Below, in pieces: positions 1-6,529 of a DNA stretch of 15,994 bases (positions are counted from its first letter, which is position 1; every line of letters starts with the position of its first letter). Under the pieces are notes generated by a model that saw only the letters and a list, made by a program, of their open reading frames with translations, searched no databases and was not told the origin of the DNA. The translations under genes and the position numbers were made by a program. Source of the DNA: Spirochaetaceae bacterium (GTDB lineage: Bacteria > Spirochaetota > Spirochaetia > Treponematales > Breznakiellaceae); the NCBI GenBank assembly GCA_031284645.1, contig JAITXS010000141.1, forward strand, positions 1-15,994. Direction: 5' to 3'.

Positions 1-12
1 TTTGTTTTTCAT
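1..12 (-). CDS. 5' end of a leftward gene cut by the window edge
   Basis: Only the first four codons (Met-Lys-Asn-Lys) of a leftward gene are inside the window. The start is supported by an excellent ribosome-binding site on the minus strand, AAAGGAG followed by six bases and ATG. It lies 44 bp downstream of the 59-aa gene on the same strand and could share its transcript. Nothing can be said about its product. Confidence 0.5.
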
Positions 13-56
13 AACAAACTCCTTTAGATTTTATCCTACAGACATACATCCGTAGT

Positions 57-236
57 CTAATCGGTATACTCCTGTACACCGGTATTAGCATTCCTTTGTT
101 CGTTCTTTTCCCCGGCAGATTGTGCAAAATTAAGCGCCTCTAACACATTAAGGAAATGCCGCTGGTTTTCTTCCGTCAAAATGTCAACAGCTTCGGCGAA
201 CTGTCTTTTTCGAGGCTCTTTTATATCCTTTTTCAT
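57..236 (-). CDS. Small protein (59 aa), resembles the C-terminal tail of XRE-type regulators
   Basis: Function is unknown. The reading frame can be extended to an ATG at 278, but that start lies inside the inverted repeat at 252-284 and has no ribosome-binding site. The ATG at 234-236 is preceded by GAGGGA at good spacing, so I prefer a 59-aa product starting MKKDIKEPRK. The protein is charged, with one predicted amphipathic helix (LTEENQRHFLNVLEALNFAQ). That helix aligns by eye with the C-terminal segment of the divergent repressor (LNPKFQEYALTVIDQLIKLQ), sharing the Leu, Gln, Leu, Val, Leu and Gln positions. Such a tail could mediate hetero-dimerisation with the repressor, though this is inference. 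It is transcribed divergently from the repressor across a shared operator and may be co-transcribed with the gene at the left edge. It could be an accessory regulator, an antirepressor or one half of a small two-gene module. Confidence 0.6.
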   Translation of the reverse strand: MKKDIKEPRKRQFAEAVDILTEENQRHFLNVLEALNFAQSAGEKNEQRNANTGVQEYTD

Positions 237-251
237 ACATTCCCTCATTAA

Positions 252-284
252 TTTACTATGTATTATAATATCATACATAGTAAA
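252..284. promoter_or_regulatory. Perfect 12-bp inverted repeat, probable repressor operator
   Basis: TTTACTATGTAT (252-263) and ATACATAGTAAA (273-284) are exact reverse complements separated by nine bases. The core half-site CTATGTA recurs at 320-326, overlapping the -35 box of the repressor's own promoter, and as TTATGTA (6/7) at 349-355. The inverted repeat covers the -10 area of the leftward 59-aa gene. This arrangement is typical for an XRE repressor that controls itself and the divergent gene. The binding protein is inferred from proximity. Confidence 0.65.
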
Positions 285-294
285 GGCAGGTCAA
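262..294 (-). promoter_or_regulatory. Leftward promoter candidate for the 59-aa gene
   Basis: On the minus strand TTGACC occupies 294-289. Possible -10 boxes are GATATT (272-267, spacer 16) and TATAAT (267-262, spacer 21, long). Both lie within the inverted repeat, so a bound repressor would block this promoter. The exact -10 box is uncertain. Confidence 0.4.
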
Positions 295-316
295 TAGTTC
301 ATATCAAAAATCTGTC

Positions 317-345
317 TTGCTATGTAATGAAAAAGCTGTTATGAT
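317..345 (+). promoter_or_regulatory. Promoter of the XRE repressor gene
   Basis: TTGCTA (317-322), a 17-base spacer and TATGAT (340-345) make a good sigma-70-type promoter. Its predicted start site is near 352, only about eight bases before the ATG at 360, so the message would have almost no leader. The -35 box overlaps a CTATGTA half-site shared with the inverted repeat at 252-284. A near-palindrome GCTTATGTAAGC (347-358) lies between the -10 box and the start codon. Confidence 0.6.
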
Positions 346-359
346 GGCTTATGTAAGCT

Positions 360-698
360 ATGACAGTCAATAAGCGGATTCGGCAAGCACGGCAAGCTCT
401 CAATATGACTCAAACAGACTTTTCTAAGGCCATTTATGTGAGTAACGGCTATACAGCTGAGATTGAAAATGGGCACAGGGCAGCCAATGAGCGGATTATC
501 CACCTTATCTGCCTTACCTTTGGGGTAAGCGAGCAATGGCTTAAAACAGGTGAAGGGGAGATGTTTCAAACTTCCACTATTGAACGTAAAGAGAGGATTT
601 TGGGTCTTTTTGATGAGTTGAATCCAAAGTTTCAGGAATATGCCCTTACCGTCATAGATCAGTTGATAAAGTTACAAAACACCAAAGATAAGGAATAA
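360..698 (+). CDS. XRE-family helix-turn-helix transcriptional repressor (112 aa)
   Basis: A small DNA-binding regulator of the Cro/C1 (XRE) family. Residues 4-60 form the helix-turn-helix domain: NKRIRQARQALNMTQTDFSK gives the first two helices, and residues 28-40, including YTAEIENGHR, give the recognition region. The SEQWLKTGEGEMF segment (57-69) is common in this group. Residues 75-106 form a predicted helical tail that probably dimerises and that resembles the small divergent protein. There is no Shine-Dalgarno sequence before the ATG at 360, and the promoter lies so close that the message may be nearly leaderless. The matching half-sites on both sides suggest autoregulation plus control of the divergent gene. 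It may be a relic of a mobile element or a free-standing regulator; nothing in the window identifies a phage. Confidence 0.85.
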   Translation: MTVNKRIRQARQALNMTQTDFSKAIYVSNGYTAEIENGHRAANERIIHLICLTFGVSEQWLKTGEGEMFQTSTIERKERILGLFDELNPKFQEYALTVIDQLIKLQNTKDKE

Positions 699-828
699 TT
701 ACCCATAACAACCCTGCTCCAGCTCTAAATTTGTTTTATTTAAGCGTTTAACAACCCTTTTCATTGTATGGAGTTAGTAAGGTTTTTTTGAGGTTATAAG
801 ATTTTAAAATGGTTCTATTGCGGGCGGA

Positions 829-856
829 TAGACGCAAGAATTTTTTATGGTATAAT
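829..856 (+). promoter_or_regulatory. Promoter candidate placing the wbaP start at the transcript 5' end
   Basis: TAGACG (829-834), a 16-base spacer and a perfect TATAAT (851-856). The predicted transcription start is at about 863-864, exactly the second in-frame ATG of wbaP. If this promoter is used, the message is leaderless. The -35 box is only a 4/6 match, so confidence is moderate. Confidence 0.45.
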
Positions 857-2306
857 GAAAACCATGAATTTAGACGAGTACGGAATCTGGTACAAAAGCA
901 AATATCACGGGGCAAGTTCGGCATTTACCAATTTTGTCATGATTCTTTCCGATCTTATTGCAGTTATGCTTTCTTTTGGCATCGGATTTTTTTTAGTCAA
1001 TCTTTACGATATCCGAGCTATTAATTTTAGATCGTTTTTTATGTACTGGCCGTACTTACCGGTTTTTATCCTTATTTTTCAGATTCAAGCCCTCTACCCG
1101 GGCACATCCCTTGCCCCCTCGGAAGAACTGCGCCGCCTTTTTACAAGCTCTATTTTTGCTCACGGCGGCATCATATTTTCAAGGTATATTGAGGACGGCG
1201 AACTGGATTATATTACCATTGCCTTTATAATCAGTTTTTCTTTTTCAGCAATGATACTGCTTACTTGTCGATCCGGGTTTCGTTCTCTCTTGGGTAAATC
1301 AAAAATAGGCGGGATAGCAACGGTTGTTTTCGGAGCTCAGGACATGGGTAAGATGATTGTCAACAAACTGCTTGACGACAGGACTTTGGGGTACCGGCCT
1401 GTTTTAATGCTTGACGATGATCCGGCAACGGGTCATGAATACCGTGGTATTCCGATTATACATGACACATACGCAGGAACTGAAATTGTTAAGCGAACCG
1501 GATTAAAAATGGCTATTGTCGCAATGTCACATATCAAACGTAAAGATCTTGTTCATCTGGTAAATTATTCGGCATCCGCATTCCGTTATAATATTTTAAT
1601 ACCTGATTTTTTCGGCGTCAGCACTATTTGGATGTCTGCTCGTGATTTTGACGGCATACTTGGTCTTGCGACAAGTCAGAAATTAAAAATCCCTGTTAAT
1701 CTTTTTATTAAAAGAATTGTCGATTTATTGTCCGTTATATTCGGCTCCATCGTTATCCTGCCTTTTTTGCTGCTTATCGGACTTATCGTCAAGCTCAGCT
1801 CAAAAGGCCCGGTATTATACGGACATACAAGAATCGGACTTAACGGCAAAGAATTTATCACGTATAAATTCAGAACTATGGTCATAGACGCTGATAAAAG
1901 ACTGCGGAATATTTTAGAAAACGATTCTCTGGCACGTAAGGAATGGGATGAAAACCAAAAACTGAAAAATGACCCGCGTATAACCGGCTTTGGTAAATTT
2001 TTGCGGAAAACAAGCCTTGATGAATTCCCCCAATTAATCAATGTATTAAAAGGTGAAATGAGTCTTGTCGGGCCGCGTCCGATTGTTGCGGCGGAAATTG
2101 AAAAATACGGCGAAGACTTTAAGCGGATTTTTTCCGTTAAGCCGGGTATCACCGGACTCTGGCAGGTTTCCGGACGCTCGGAAACAAATTACGCGGACAG
2201 AGTCTCTTTTGATACATACTACCTCCAAAACTGGTCATTGTGGATGGATGCTTGGGTATTATACAAAACAATAGGGGTGGTTCTCGCCGGTAAAGGAGCC
2301 TATTAA
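855..2306 (+). CDS. wbaP: Undecaprenyl-phosphate sugar-1-phosphate transferase, WbaP type (483 aa)
   Basis: Starts surface-polysaccharide assembly by moving a hexose-1-phosphate (galactose-1-phosphate in characterised WbaP enzymes) from a UDP-sugar to undecaprenyl phosphate at the inner membrane. The N-terminal third has about four membrane helices (roughly 25-50, 59-80, 95-110, 117-137). They include the WbaP-like segment YPGTSLAPSEELRRLF (81-96). A nucleotide-fold domain follows (about 152-253), then the membrane-associated catalytic domain from about residue 283 with KFRTM (338-342), the Asp389-Glu390 dyad in SLDEFPQL, SLVGPRP (403-409) and a C-terminal GKGAY. Length matches the family. 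ATG 855 sits inside the TATAAT box and ATG 864 (residue 4) coincides with the predicted transcript start, so translation may begin at 864. It is closely followed by an exported protein. No other polysaccharide genes adjoin it on this strand. Sugar specificity cannot be read from the sequence. Confidence 0.9.
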   Translation: MKTMNLDEYGIWYKSKYHGASSAFTNFVMILSDLIAVMLSFGIGFFLVNLYDIRAINFRSFFMYWPYLPVFILIFQIQALYPGTSLAPSEELRRLFTSSIFAHGGIIFSRYIEDGELDYITIAFIISFSFSAMILLTCRSGFRSLLGKSKIGGIATVVFGAQDMGKMIVNKLLDDRTLGYRPVLMLDDDPATGHEYRGIPIIHDTYAGTEIVKRTGLKMAIVAMSHIKRKDLVHLVNYSASAFRYNILIPDFFGVSTIWMSARDFDGILGLATSQKLKIPVNLFIKRIVDLLSVIFGSIVILPFLLLIGLIVKLSSKGPVLYGHTRIGLNGKEFITYKFRTMVIDADKRLRNILENDSLARKEWDENQKLKNDPRITGFGKFLRKTSLDEFPQLINVLKGEMSLVGPRPIVAAEIEKYGEDFKRIFSVKPGITGLWQVSGRSETNYADRVSFDTYYLQNWSLWMDAWVLYKTIGVVLAGKGAY

Positions 2307-2312
2307 ATAGAG

Positions 2313-3098
2313 ATGAATACTATAAAAATAGTCTCATTGTTTATGTTTCTATGCACGGATATCCTGTGGGCGCTCAATTTTAACAGTATATTTCCTAATA
2401 TACCTGCGGATACGGAGAAAGCGGCGTTTTCCGAGGCAGGATATTCTAATACTATGGAATTAGCAGCTGATAAAACATATACCTTTACGCTTTCTCCTCC
2501 GGAAAATTCCGGCCGTGAAATTATAAAACGTATATGCGAAAAAGAACCGCGTTATATAATCGAAAGCTTGATGGTGATCCCCTATACAAATAATAAAATA
2601 ATTACCTCCGTTGATATATATAACGCACTTGGAAAAACAAAAAACCTGCAAGGCAGAATGTATAATTCGCATGTACGGGGAAGATATGTTCCGCTCTTTG
2701 AGTATGTTAGCAGAATAAATAATTTACATGATAAAAATCCCATAGGCGATCCGCCGCCGACCACACTCATACCGGTACATGAGGAGATATATTTTCGGGT
2801 AAAAGATATTAACTTTGGAAACTGCTATTATAAATCAGAACTTAGTTTTACATCCCCGTCGATTTCGTATTATCTTAGAAATATAGAAGATATTTCATTT
2901 TATCTTTTTACGGTTATCAAAAAAGAAAATTTGAATATTTATTTTTATATTGAGCCAATTGACGAAGGCCTGCTGCTATACGCAATTACCGGCATAGAGG
3001 CTGAAAAATTTGCCGCTTCGTATGTTTCTATTCCCTCAGCGGCAAAAAAAAGATTTGATGTGATAAAGGGATGGATTGTTGATAACATTAACAGCTAG
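2313..3098 (+). CDS. Exported protein of unknown function, coupled to wbaP (261 aa)
   Basis: I do not recognise a named family with confidence. Residues 1-20 are a signal peptide with a hydrophobic core and a likely cleavage after LWA, without a lipobox, so the product is probably periplasmic or secreted. The rest is a mixed alpha/beta soluble protein without obvious catalytic motifs. Residues 75-135 contain IIESLMVIPY-like and ITSVDIYNALGK segments, a proline cluster (DPPPTTLIP) lies near residues 147-155, and residues 195-235 are rich in Tyr and Phe. The start lies six bases after the wbaP stop, with only a weak AGAG before it, so the gene is probably translationally coupled and co-transcribed. 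The pairing suggests a role in polysaccharide or envelope assembly. It converges with trpG, leaving a 31-bp gap with no clear terminator. Confidence 0.75.
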   Translation: MNTIKIVSLFMFLCTDILWALNFNSIFPNIPADTEKAAFSEAGYSNTMELAADKTYTFTLSPPENSGREIIKRICEKEPRYIIESLMVIPYTNNKIITSVDIYNALGKTKNLQGRMYNSHVRGRYVPLFEYVSRINNLHDKNPIGDPPPTTLIPVHEEIYFRVKDINFGNCYYKSELSFTSPSISYYLRNIEDISFYLFTVIKKENLNIYFYIEPIDEGLLLYAITGIEAEKFAASYVSIPSAAKKRFDVIKGWIVDNINS

Positions 3099-3129
3099 TA
3101 CGGCGTTATGTTCTTCAGCACAGTAAAGG

Positions 3130-3738
3130 CTAAGCCCCACACGCTAAAAAATTACTCAAAATTCCGGCACCTTCGGGCGTTAAAATTGATTCAGGGTGGA
3201 ACTGTACGCCGTACACCGGCCAATCACGGTGAGCGACGGCCATAATCTCATTATCCCGGGTGTGTGCGGTAATGACAAGAGTTTCAGGTATGCTTGACGG
3301 CTCGGCGGCAAGCGAGTGATAGCGTGCCCCGTCAATGATCGGAGGAAGATTCTTAAAAATCGGGCAAGATCTGTCCAGCATTATCTGTGAGGACTTTCCG
3401 TGCATAAGATGCTTTGCATAGCTCACGGTCGCGCCAAAAACCTCGCAAATCGCTTGATGACCAAGGCAGACTCCAAAAATCGGAATTTTACCGGCAAATT
3501 GACGGATAAGATCTTCACAGATACCGGCATCCCCTGGTTTCCCCGGGCCCGGTGAAAGTACGATGTGGCTGGGTGCCGCTTCTTCGATTTGGGCCAGGCT
3601 CCATGCATCATTGAGCACAACTTTTATCTCCGGCGGGGAAGCCGTTCCTCCGTTTTCGGCGGCGATAAGATTAATGCCGCCAATCATCTGATAGAGGTTA
3701 TACGAAAAACTATCATAGTTATCGATAAGTAAAATCAT
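3130..3738 (-). CDS. trpG: Glutamine amidotransferase, anthranilate/aminodeoxychorismate synthase component II (202 aa)
   Basis: Class-I glutamine amidotransferase that releases ammonia from glutamine for anthranilate synthase (tryptophan) or aminodeoxychorismate synthase (folate). The N-terminus MILLIDNYDSFSYNLYQMI is typical of TrpG/PabA. SPGPGKPGDAGI (62-73), the nucleophile Cys91 in GVCLGHQ (89-95), HGKSSQI (113-119) and the His181/Glu183 pair in FHPES (180-184) complete the catalytic triad. Length is normal. No trpE or pabB partner is visible in the window, so whether it serves tryptophan, folate or both cannot be decided. The start codon has no clear Shine-Dalgarno sequence. A strong promoter ends only nine bases upstream, so the message is probably leaderless or nearly so. 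It is transcribed divergently from recR. Confidence 0.93.
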   Translation of the reverse strand: MILLIDNYDSFSYNLYQMIGGINLIAAENGGTASPPEIKVVLNDAWSLAQIEEAAPSHIVLSPGPGKPGDAGICEDLIRQFAGKIPIFGVCLGHQAICEVFGATVSYAKHLMHGKSSQIMLDRSCPIFKNLPPIIDGARYHSLAAEPSSIPETLVITAHTRDNEIMAVAHRDWPVYGVQFHPESILTPEGAGILSNFLACGA

Positions 3739-3747
3739 CTTTATTTA

Positions 3748-3776
3748 ATTATCTGCTTTGCCTGCCCGCCCGTCAA
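3748..3776 (-). promoter_or_regulatory. Promoter of trpG
   Basis: On the minus strand TTGACG (3776-3771), a 17-base spacer and GATAAT (3753-3748) match the sigma-70 consensus at 5/6 each. The predicted start, at about 3741, is two or three bases from the ATG at 3738, with no Shine-Dalgarno sequence between them. Confidence 0.65.
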
Positions 3777-3809
3777 GGAGGCGCGGAATAAGAATTGCGG
3801 AATCCTTGA
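3773..3809. repeat. Inverted repeat TCAAGGA/TCCTTGA in the trpG-recR intergenic region
   Basis: TCAAGGA (3773-3779) and TCCTTGA (3803-3809) are exact inverted copies. Between and partly overlapping them are two direct copies of GCGGAAT (3783-3789 and 3797-3803). The left arm overlaps the trpG -35 box, and the right arm is followed by TTGACT (3806-3811), a -35-like box towards recR. It may be a shared regulatory site; no regulator is identified. Confidence 0.35.
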
Positions 3810-3834
3810 CTGATTCTTCATCCTGTCATAAACT
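3806..3834 (+). promoter_or_regulatory. Promoter candidate for recR
   Basis: TTGACT (3806-3811), a 17-base spacer and TAAACT (3829-3834, 4/6). A better -10 box, TATAAA (3834-3839), has an over-long spacer of 22. recR has no obvious Shine-Dalgarno sequence, and the leader would be only about 7-12 bases. Confidence 0.35.
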
Positions 3835-3852
3835 ATAAAGCAAGCACTTGAT

Positions 3853-4446
3853 ATGAATTCAATAGATGCGTTAATCGCTCTCCTTTCAAAGCTGCCCGGG
3901 ATCGGAAAAAAGAGCGCGGGACGGCTTGCTTATCATATTCTGGAATCCGACAGGTCTTATGCCCAGCTCCTTGCCGGACAGCTTGCCGCTCTCCATGACA
4001 TTATTAAACACTGCTCTCTCTGTGGTTCATGGACGGAAAGCGATCCCTGTCCGATCTGCGCCGACAGTACACGGGATGCCTCTCTTATCTGCGTTGTTGA
4101 ACGCTCTCAGGATGTCCGTGTTATAGAAGACTCGAAAGAATTCCGCGGGCGTTTTCATGTATTAGGCGGTTTAATCGCACCGCTGGAAGGCATTAATCCT
4201 GATGATCTTACGATAGGCAGGCTGATCCATCGGATTTCGAGGGAAAACATACACGAAGTTATTCTTGCACTTAACCCCACTGTCGAAGGTGACACAACAT
4301 CACTGTATATTCAGAAAATGCTGGAAGAAAGCCCTATTACTTTGACACGTCTTGCCTCCGGGTTGCCTGTCGGCGGCGATCTTGAATACGCCGACCGGCT
4401 GACTCTTTCCCGAAGTTTCCGCGGCAGAATAAGGATGGAACGCTAG
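3853..4446 (+). CDS. recR: Recombination mediator protein RecR (197 aa)
   Basis: RecR works with RecO (and RecF) to load RecA on single-stranded DNA at gaps, in the cytoplasm. All family parts are visible. The helix-hairpin-helix KLPGIGKKSAGRLAYHIL lies near residues 13-30. A Cys4 zinc finger follows with CSLC and CPIC (near residues 55-70). The Toprim domain begins at SLICVVERSQDV and contains NPTVEGDTTSLYI, and the ending LASGLPVGGDLEYAD is the canonical C-terminal signature. Length is close to the usual ~200 aa. The customary upstream partners dnaX and ybaB are absent; instead it diverges from trpG. Its stop codon overlaps the stop codon of the converging outer-membrane protein gene within the self-complementary tetranucleotide CTAG (4443-4446). 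Confidence 0.97.
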   Translation: MNSIDALIALLSKLPGIGKKSAGRLAYHILESDRSYAQLLAGQLAALHDIIKHCSLCGSWTESDPCPICADSTRDASLICVVERSQDVRVIEDSKEFRGRFHVLGGLIAPLEGINPDDLTIGRLIHRISRENIHEVILALNPTVEGDTTSLYIQKMLEESPITLTRLASGLPVGGDLEYADRLTLSRSFRGRIRMER

Positions 4447-5717
4447 TAGCGGATAAAGGAAAAACCACCGCTTATTGAAAGGATAAAGACAAAACTAAAG
4501 GCTCTGTTATATTTATCACTATTAGCGGTATAGTATTTTCCGTTGGGATTTCCGACAACAAAAGGCATGGCAAAATAGAGCTTTAAATGCTGGGCCGGTT
4601 CAATGCTTATGCCCGGAATTATTTCGCCTGAATTTTCATCTATGTTGTAAAGAAATTTTGTTCCTACCCTCAATTGAGCAAGGCCTCCGGGTTTATAATC
4701 AAGATTAAACGCTGTATTGGTTCCTTGAAGAAAAGGATACTTCTTTTTCGTGTCCTCAAGCGGATTTTCCTGCCGGTAAAAAGCACCGTCAAATTCACCG
4801 TTGTAAAAAATCTCCATATTAAGCCGTATTTTTTTATCAAAAAAATCCTGATAAAACCCGATACTCCCTGAAAAACGGGCGTCATCCATAGTTTCATGAC
4901 GGATAGCTATTAAAGCTTCAGCATAAAGTTCGGTTGATTTAAAGACTGTCGTTTTCAAAGAAAAAAATGTGCGCCAAGGCATCTCTTTAAAATACAAAGA
5001 GCCTATATCAATATCAGCATAGCGGCTTGCAAAATTAAATTTTCCGCCAAAAGAAAATTGTTTTAATTGGGGGTTGACGGCGTCAATGTAACGCTCCCGG
5101 GTAAACGCGATAGTCTGAAGTCCTCCTGTTCCTATCGGGATATCCACTTTTGCCAGATACAAATCGCCCGGATCAGGGGAGTCCAGAGGAAGGCGGATAA
5201 GAAGATTGGTGTAGGGGAAATTAGGGGAAAGGCCCCAGCCATAATTGTATTTCCCGATTTTGACATACGCTTGATTTAAGAAATTATACTCTCCGTAAAA
5301 TTCATAAAGCTTCATTGTCATACCGGGAATTGAAAATTTTGCCGATTGCCAAAAACGCAGAACCGGCGAAAGACGAATGTCTAAACCCAAATATGCGTTC
5401 ATTTCGGCCCCAAAAGGCTGGGAGCTGTCAAAAATCTCCTTTCCTCTAAAACTTTCCTGCCAAGGTGATTTACTGTATCCGGGGAGATAAGAGGCAATTA
5501 TGGAATAATCCGCGTAAAGGCCGAAGCCCGGATTAAAAAGCTTTAGAAAAGAAGTAAGGACATTTTCCCCTTTATCGTTGTCCACAATCTCTGTGTCTTC
5601 AGCATTGTCAAAAAGCGCATCAATATCCAGATCGCTTTCTTCCGCCTTTGCTATATTCACACAGACAAGTATCAGTATTGAAAAAAAAAGAACTGTTTTA
5701 CTATGGACAAATCTCAC
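4443..5717 (-). CDS. Outer-membrane beta-barrel protein (424 aa), last gene of the envelope operon
   Basis: A probable outer-membrane barrel. Residues 1-25 are a signal peptide ending AKA. Residues 26-52 are a strongly acidic leader (ESDLDIDALFDNAEDTEIVD). The remaining ~370 residues alternate polar and hydrophobic positions with many Tyr, Phe and Gly. They include YVKIGKYNYGWGLSPNFPY near residue 155 and end GGFSFIRY; a C-terminal aromatic residue is the usual recognition signal for barrel insertion. The start is GTG at 5717, forming a GTGA overlap with the stop of the LolA-like gene, which implies coupled translation; GGCGGA precedes it. It closes a run of seven leftward genes including a LolCDE-like transporter and periplasmic carrier, so it may be the outer-membrane acceptor for their cargo, although no family name can be assigned. 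A porin role is the alternative. Confidence 0.8.
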   Translation of the reverse strand: MRFVHSKTVLFFSILILVCVNIAKAEESDLDIDALFDNAEDTEIVDNDKGENVLTSFLKLFNPGFGLYADYSIIASYLPGYSKSPWQESFRGKEIFDSSQPFGAEMNAYLGLDIRLSPVLRFWQSAKFSIPGMTMKLYEFYGEYNFLNQAYVKIGKYNYGWGLSPNFPYTNLLIRLPLDSPDPGDLYLAKVDIPIGTGGLQTIAFTRERYIDAVNPQLKQFSFGGKFNFASRYADIDIGSLYFKEMPWRTFFSLKTTVFKSTELYAEALIAIRHETMDDARFSGSIGFYQDFFDKKIRLNMEIFYNGEFDGAFYRQENPLEDTKKKYPFLQGTNTAFNLDYKPGGLAQLRVGTKFLYNIDENSGEIIPGISIEPAQHLKLYFAMPFVVGNPNGKYYTANSDKYNRAFSFVFILSISGGFSFIRY

Positions 5718-6484
5718 GATTTTCCGCCGTGGGCCATAGTTTCAAGGAATGTTTTTGAAAAAACATTATCAGCTATTTTCTCAAAAAACGGCTGCTTGAT
5801 GGTAATTTTTGTTTGCTCATGTACAAATTTACCGTTAATTGTGGCACCACGTAACGCATCAATTATTAATATGCCTTTTGGCACATAACGCTTTCCTATT
5901 GTATAATACTCAGGGATAGCTGTTGTACGTAAAAGTTGACCGGAGAGGCTGTAATCTTCCGTTTTTCGAAGCAAGTTATCCTCACTTATCCAAATTCTCA
6001 TTTCCGGATAAACAAGATCAGTATTTTTTGCTTTTAAGGTCAAAACTCTGCATTTGAATTTGCCCAGTGTCTCATTTTTACCGGAGATTACCCAATAGTC
6101 TTGCGCGAGCGTGGATCGGGTAAAATCGGAATTGCTCGCATTAGAATTCTGAAAACGCTCCCGACTGGACGTCGAGTTGAAAACTTTGCTCTCGGGATCA
6201 TAAAACCAGAGCATATTTCCCTCTTTCAGGTAGCCTTGCCCCCTGCTTACCACAGGTTCCATAATACGAATAACATACTGTTCCTTGGAATCCCGTCTGA
6301 ATACAGCCGCTGTTGTGGAAGAATTGTTCTGCCCTGGTTTAGATTGAACTATCGTATATTCGGCAGAAAAATCCGTGTCCATGTAACTTGCCAGCTGGTC
6401 TACTTTTATAAGAAGGATATCATCACTTTCCGCCCATGAAAAAACAGGAATAAGCACGCACAAAAACAAACAAATATTTTTCAT
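5714..6484 (-). CDS. LolA-like periplasmic carrier / outer membrane lipoprotein-sorting protein (256 aa)
   Basis: Resembles the LolA-like group annotated as outer-membrane lipoprotein-sorting proteins, which have a half-open barrel that holds lipid or lipoprotein acyl chains. Residues 1-18 are a signal peptide ending SWA. The mature protein has the expected pattern: an early FSAEYTIVQS strand, then VIRIMEPVVSRGQGYLKEGN and MLWFYDPESKVF (about residues 70-103). The SDFTRSTLAQDYWV segment (about 119-132) and KNTDLVYPEMRIWISEDNLL (153-172) complete it. No lipobox is seen, so it should be soluble in the periplasm. A good ribosome-binding region (GAGGTAGGG) precedes ATG 6484. It lies 45 bp after the permease gene and overlaps the barrel gene by 4 bp. 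The position between an ABC exporter and a barrel suggests it carries their substrate across the periplasm. Whether the cargo is a lipoprotein or a glycolipid is not shown. Confidence 0.85.
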   Translation of the reverse strand: MKNICLFLCVLIPVFSWAESDDILLIKVDQLASYMDTDFSAEYTIVQSKPGQNNSSTTAAVFRRDSKEQYVIRIMEPVVSRGQGYLKEGNMLWFYDPESKVFNSTSSRERFQNSNASNSDFTRSTLAQDYWVISGKNETLGKFKCRVLTLKAKNTDLVYPEMRIWISEDNLLRKTEDYSLSGQLLRTTAIPEYYTIGKRYVPKGILIIDALRGATINGKFVHEQTKITIKQPFFEKIADNVFSKTFLETMAHGGKS

Positions 6485-6529
6485 ATCCCTACCTCATGTC
6501 ATTATTTTCTCTAAAAAGCGCCTTTTTGC

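Noticed and set aside
706..758. 10-bp direct repeat TAACAACCCT (706-715 and 749-758)
   Set aside because: Short, with no symmetry or associated promoter; can occur by chance.
809..1024. Rightward 71-codon frame overlapping the start of wbaP
   Set aside because: No ribosome-binding site, out of frame within wbaP, no recognisable motif.
1676..2152. 158-codon leftward frame inside wbaP
   Set aside because: It is the antisense shadow of the conserved catalytic domain; the product has no family features.
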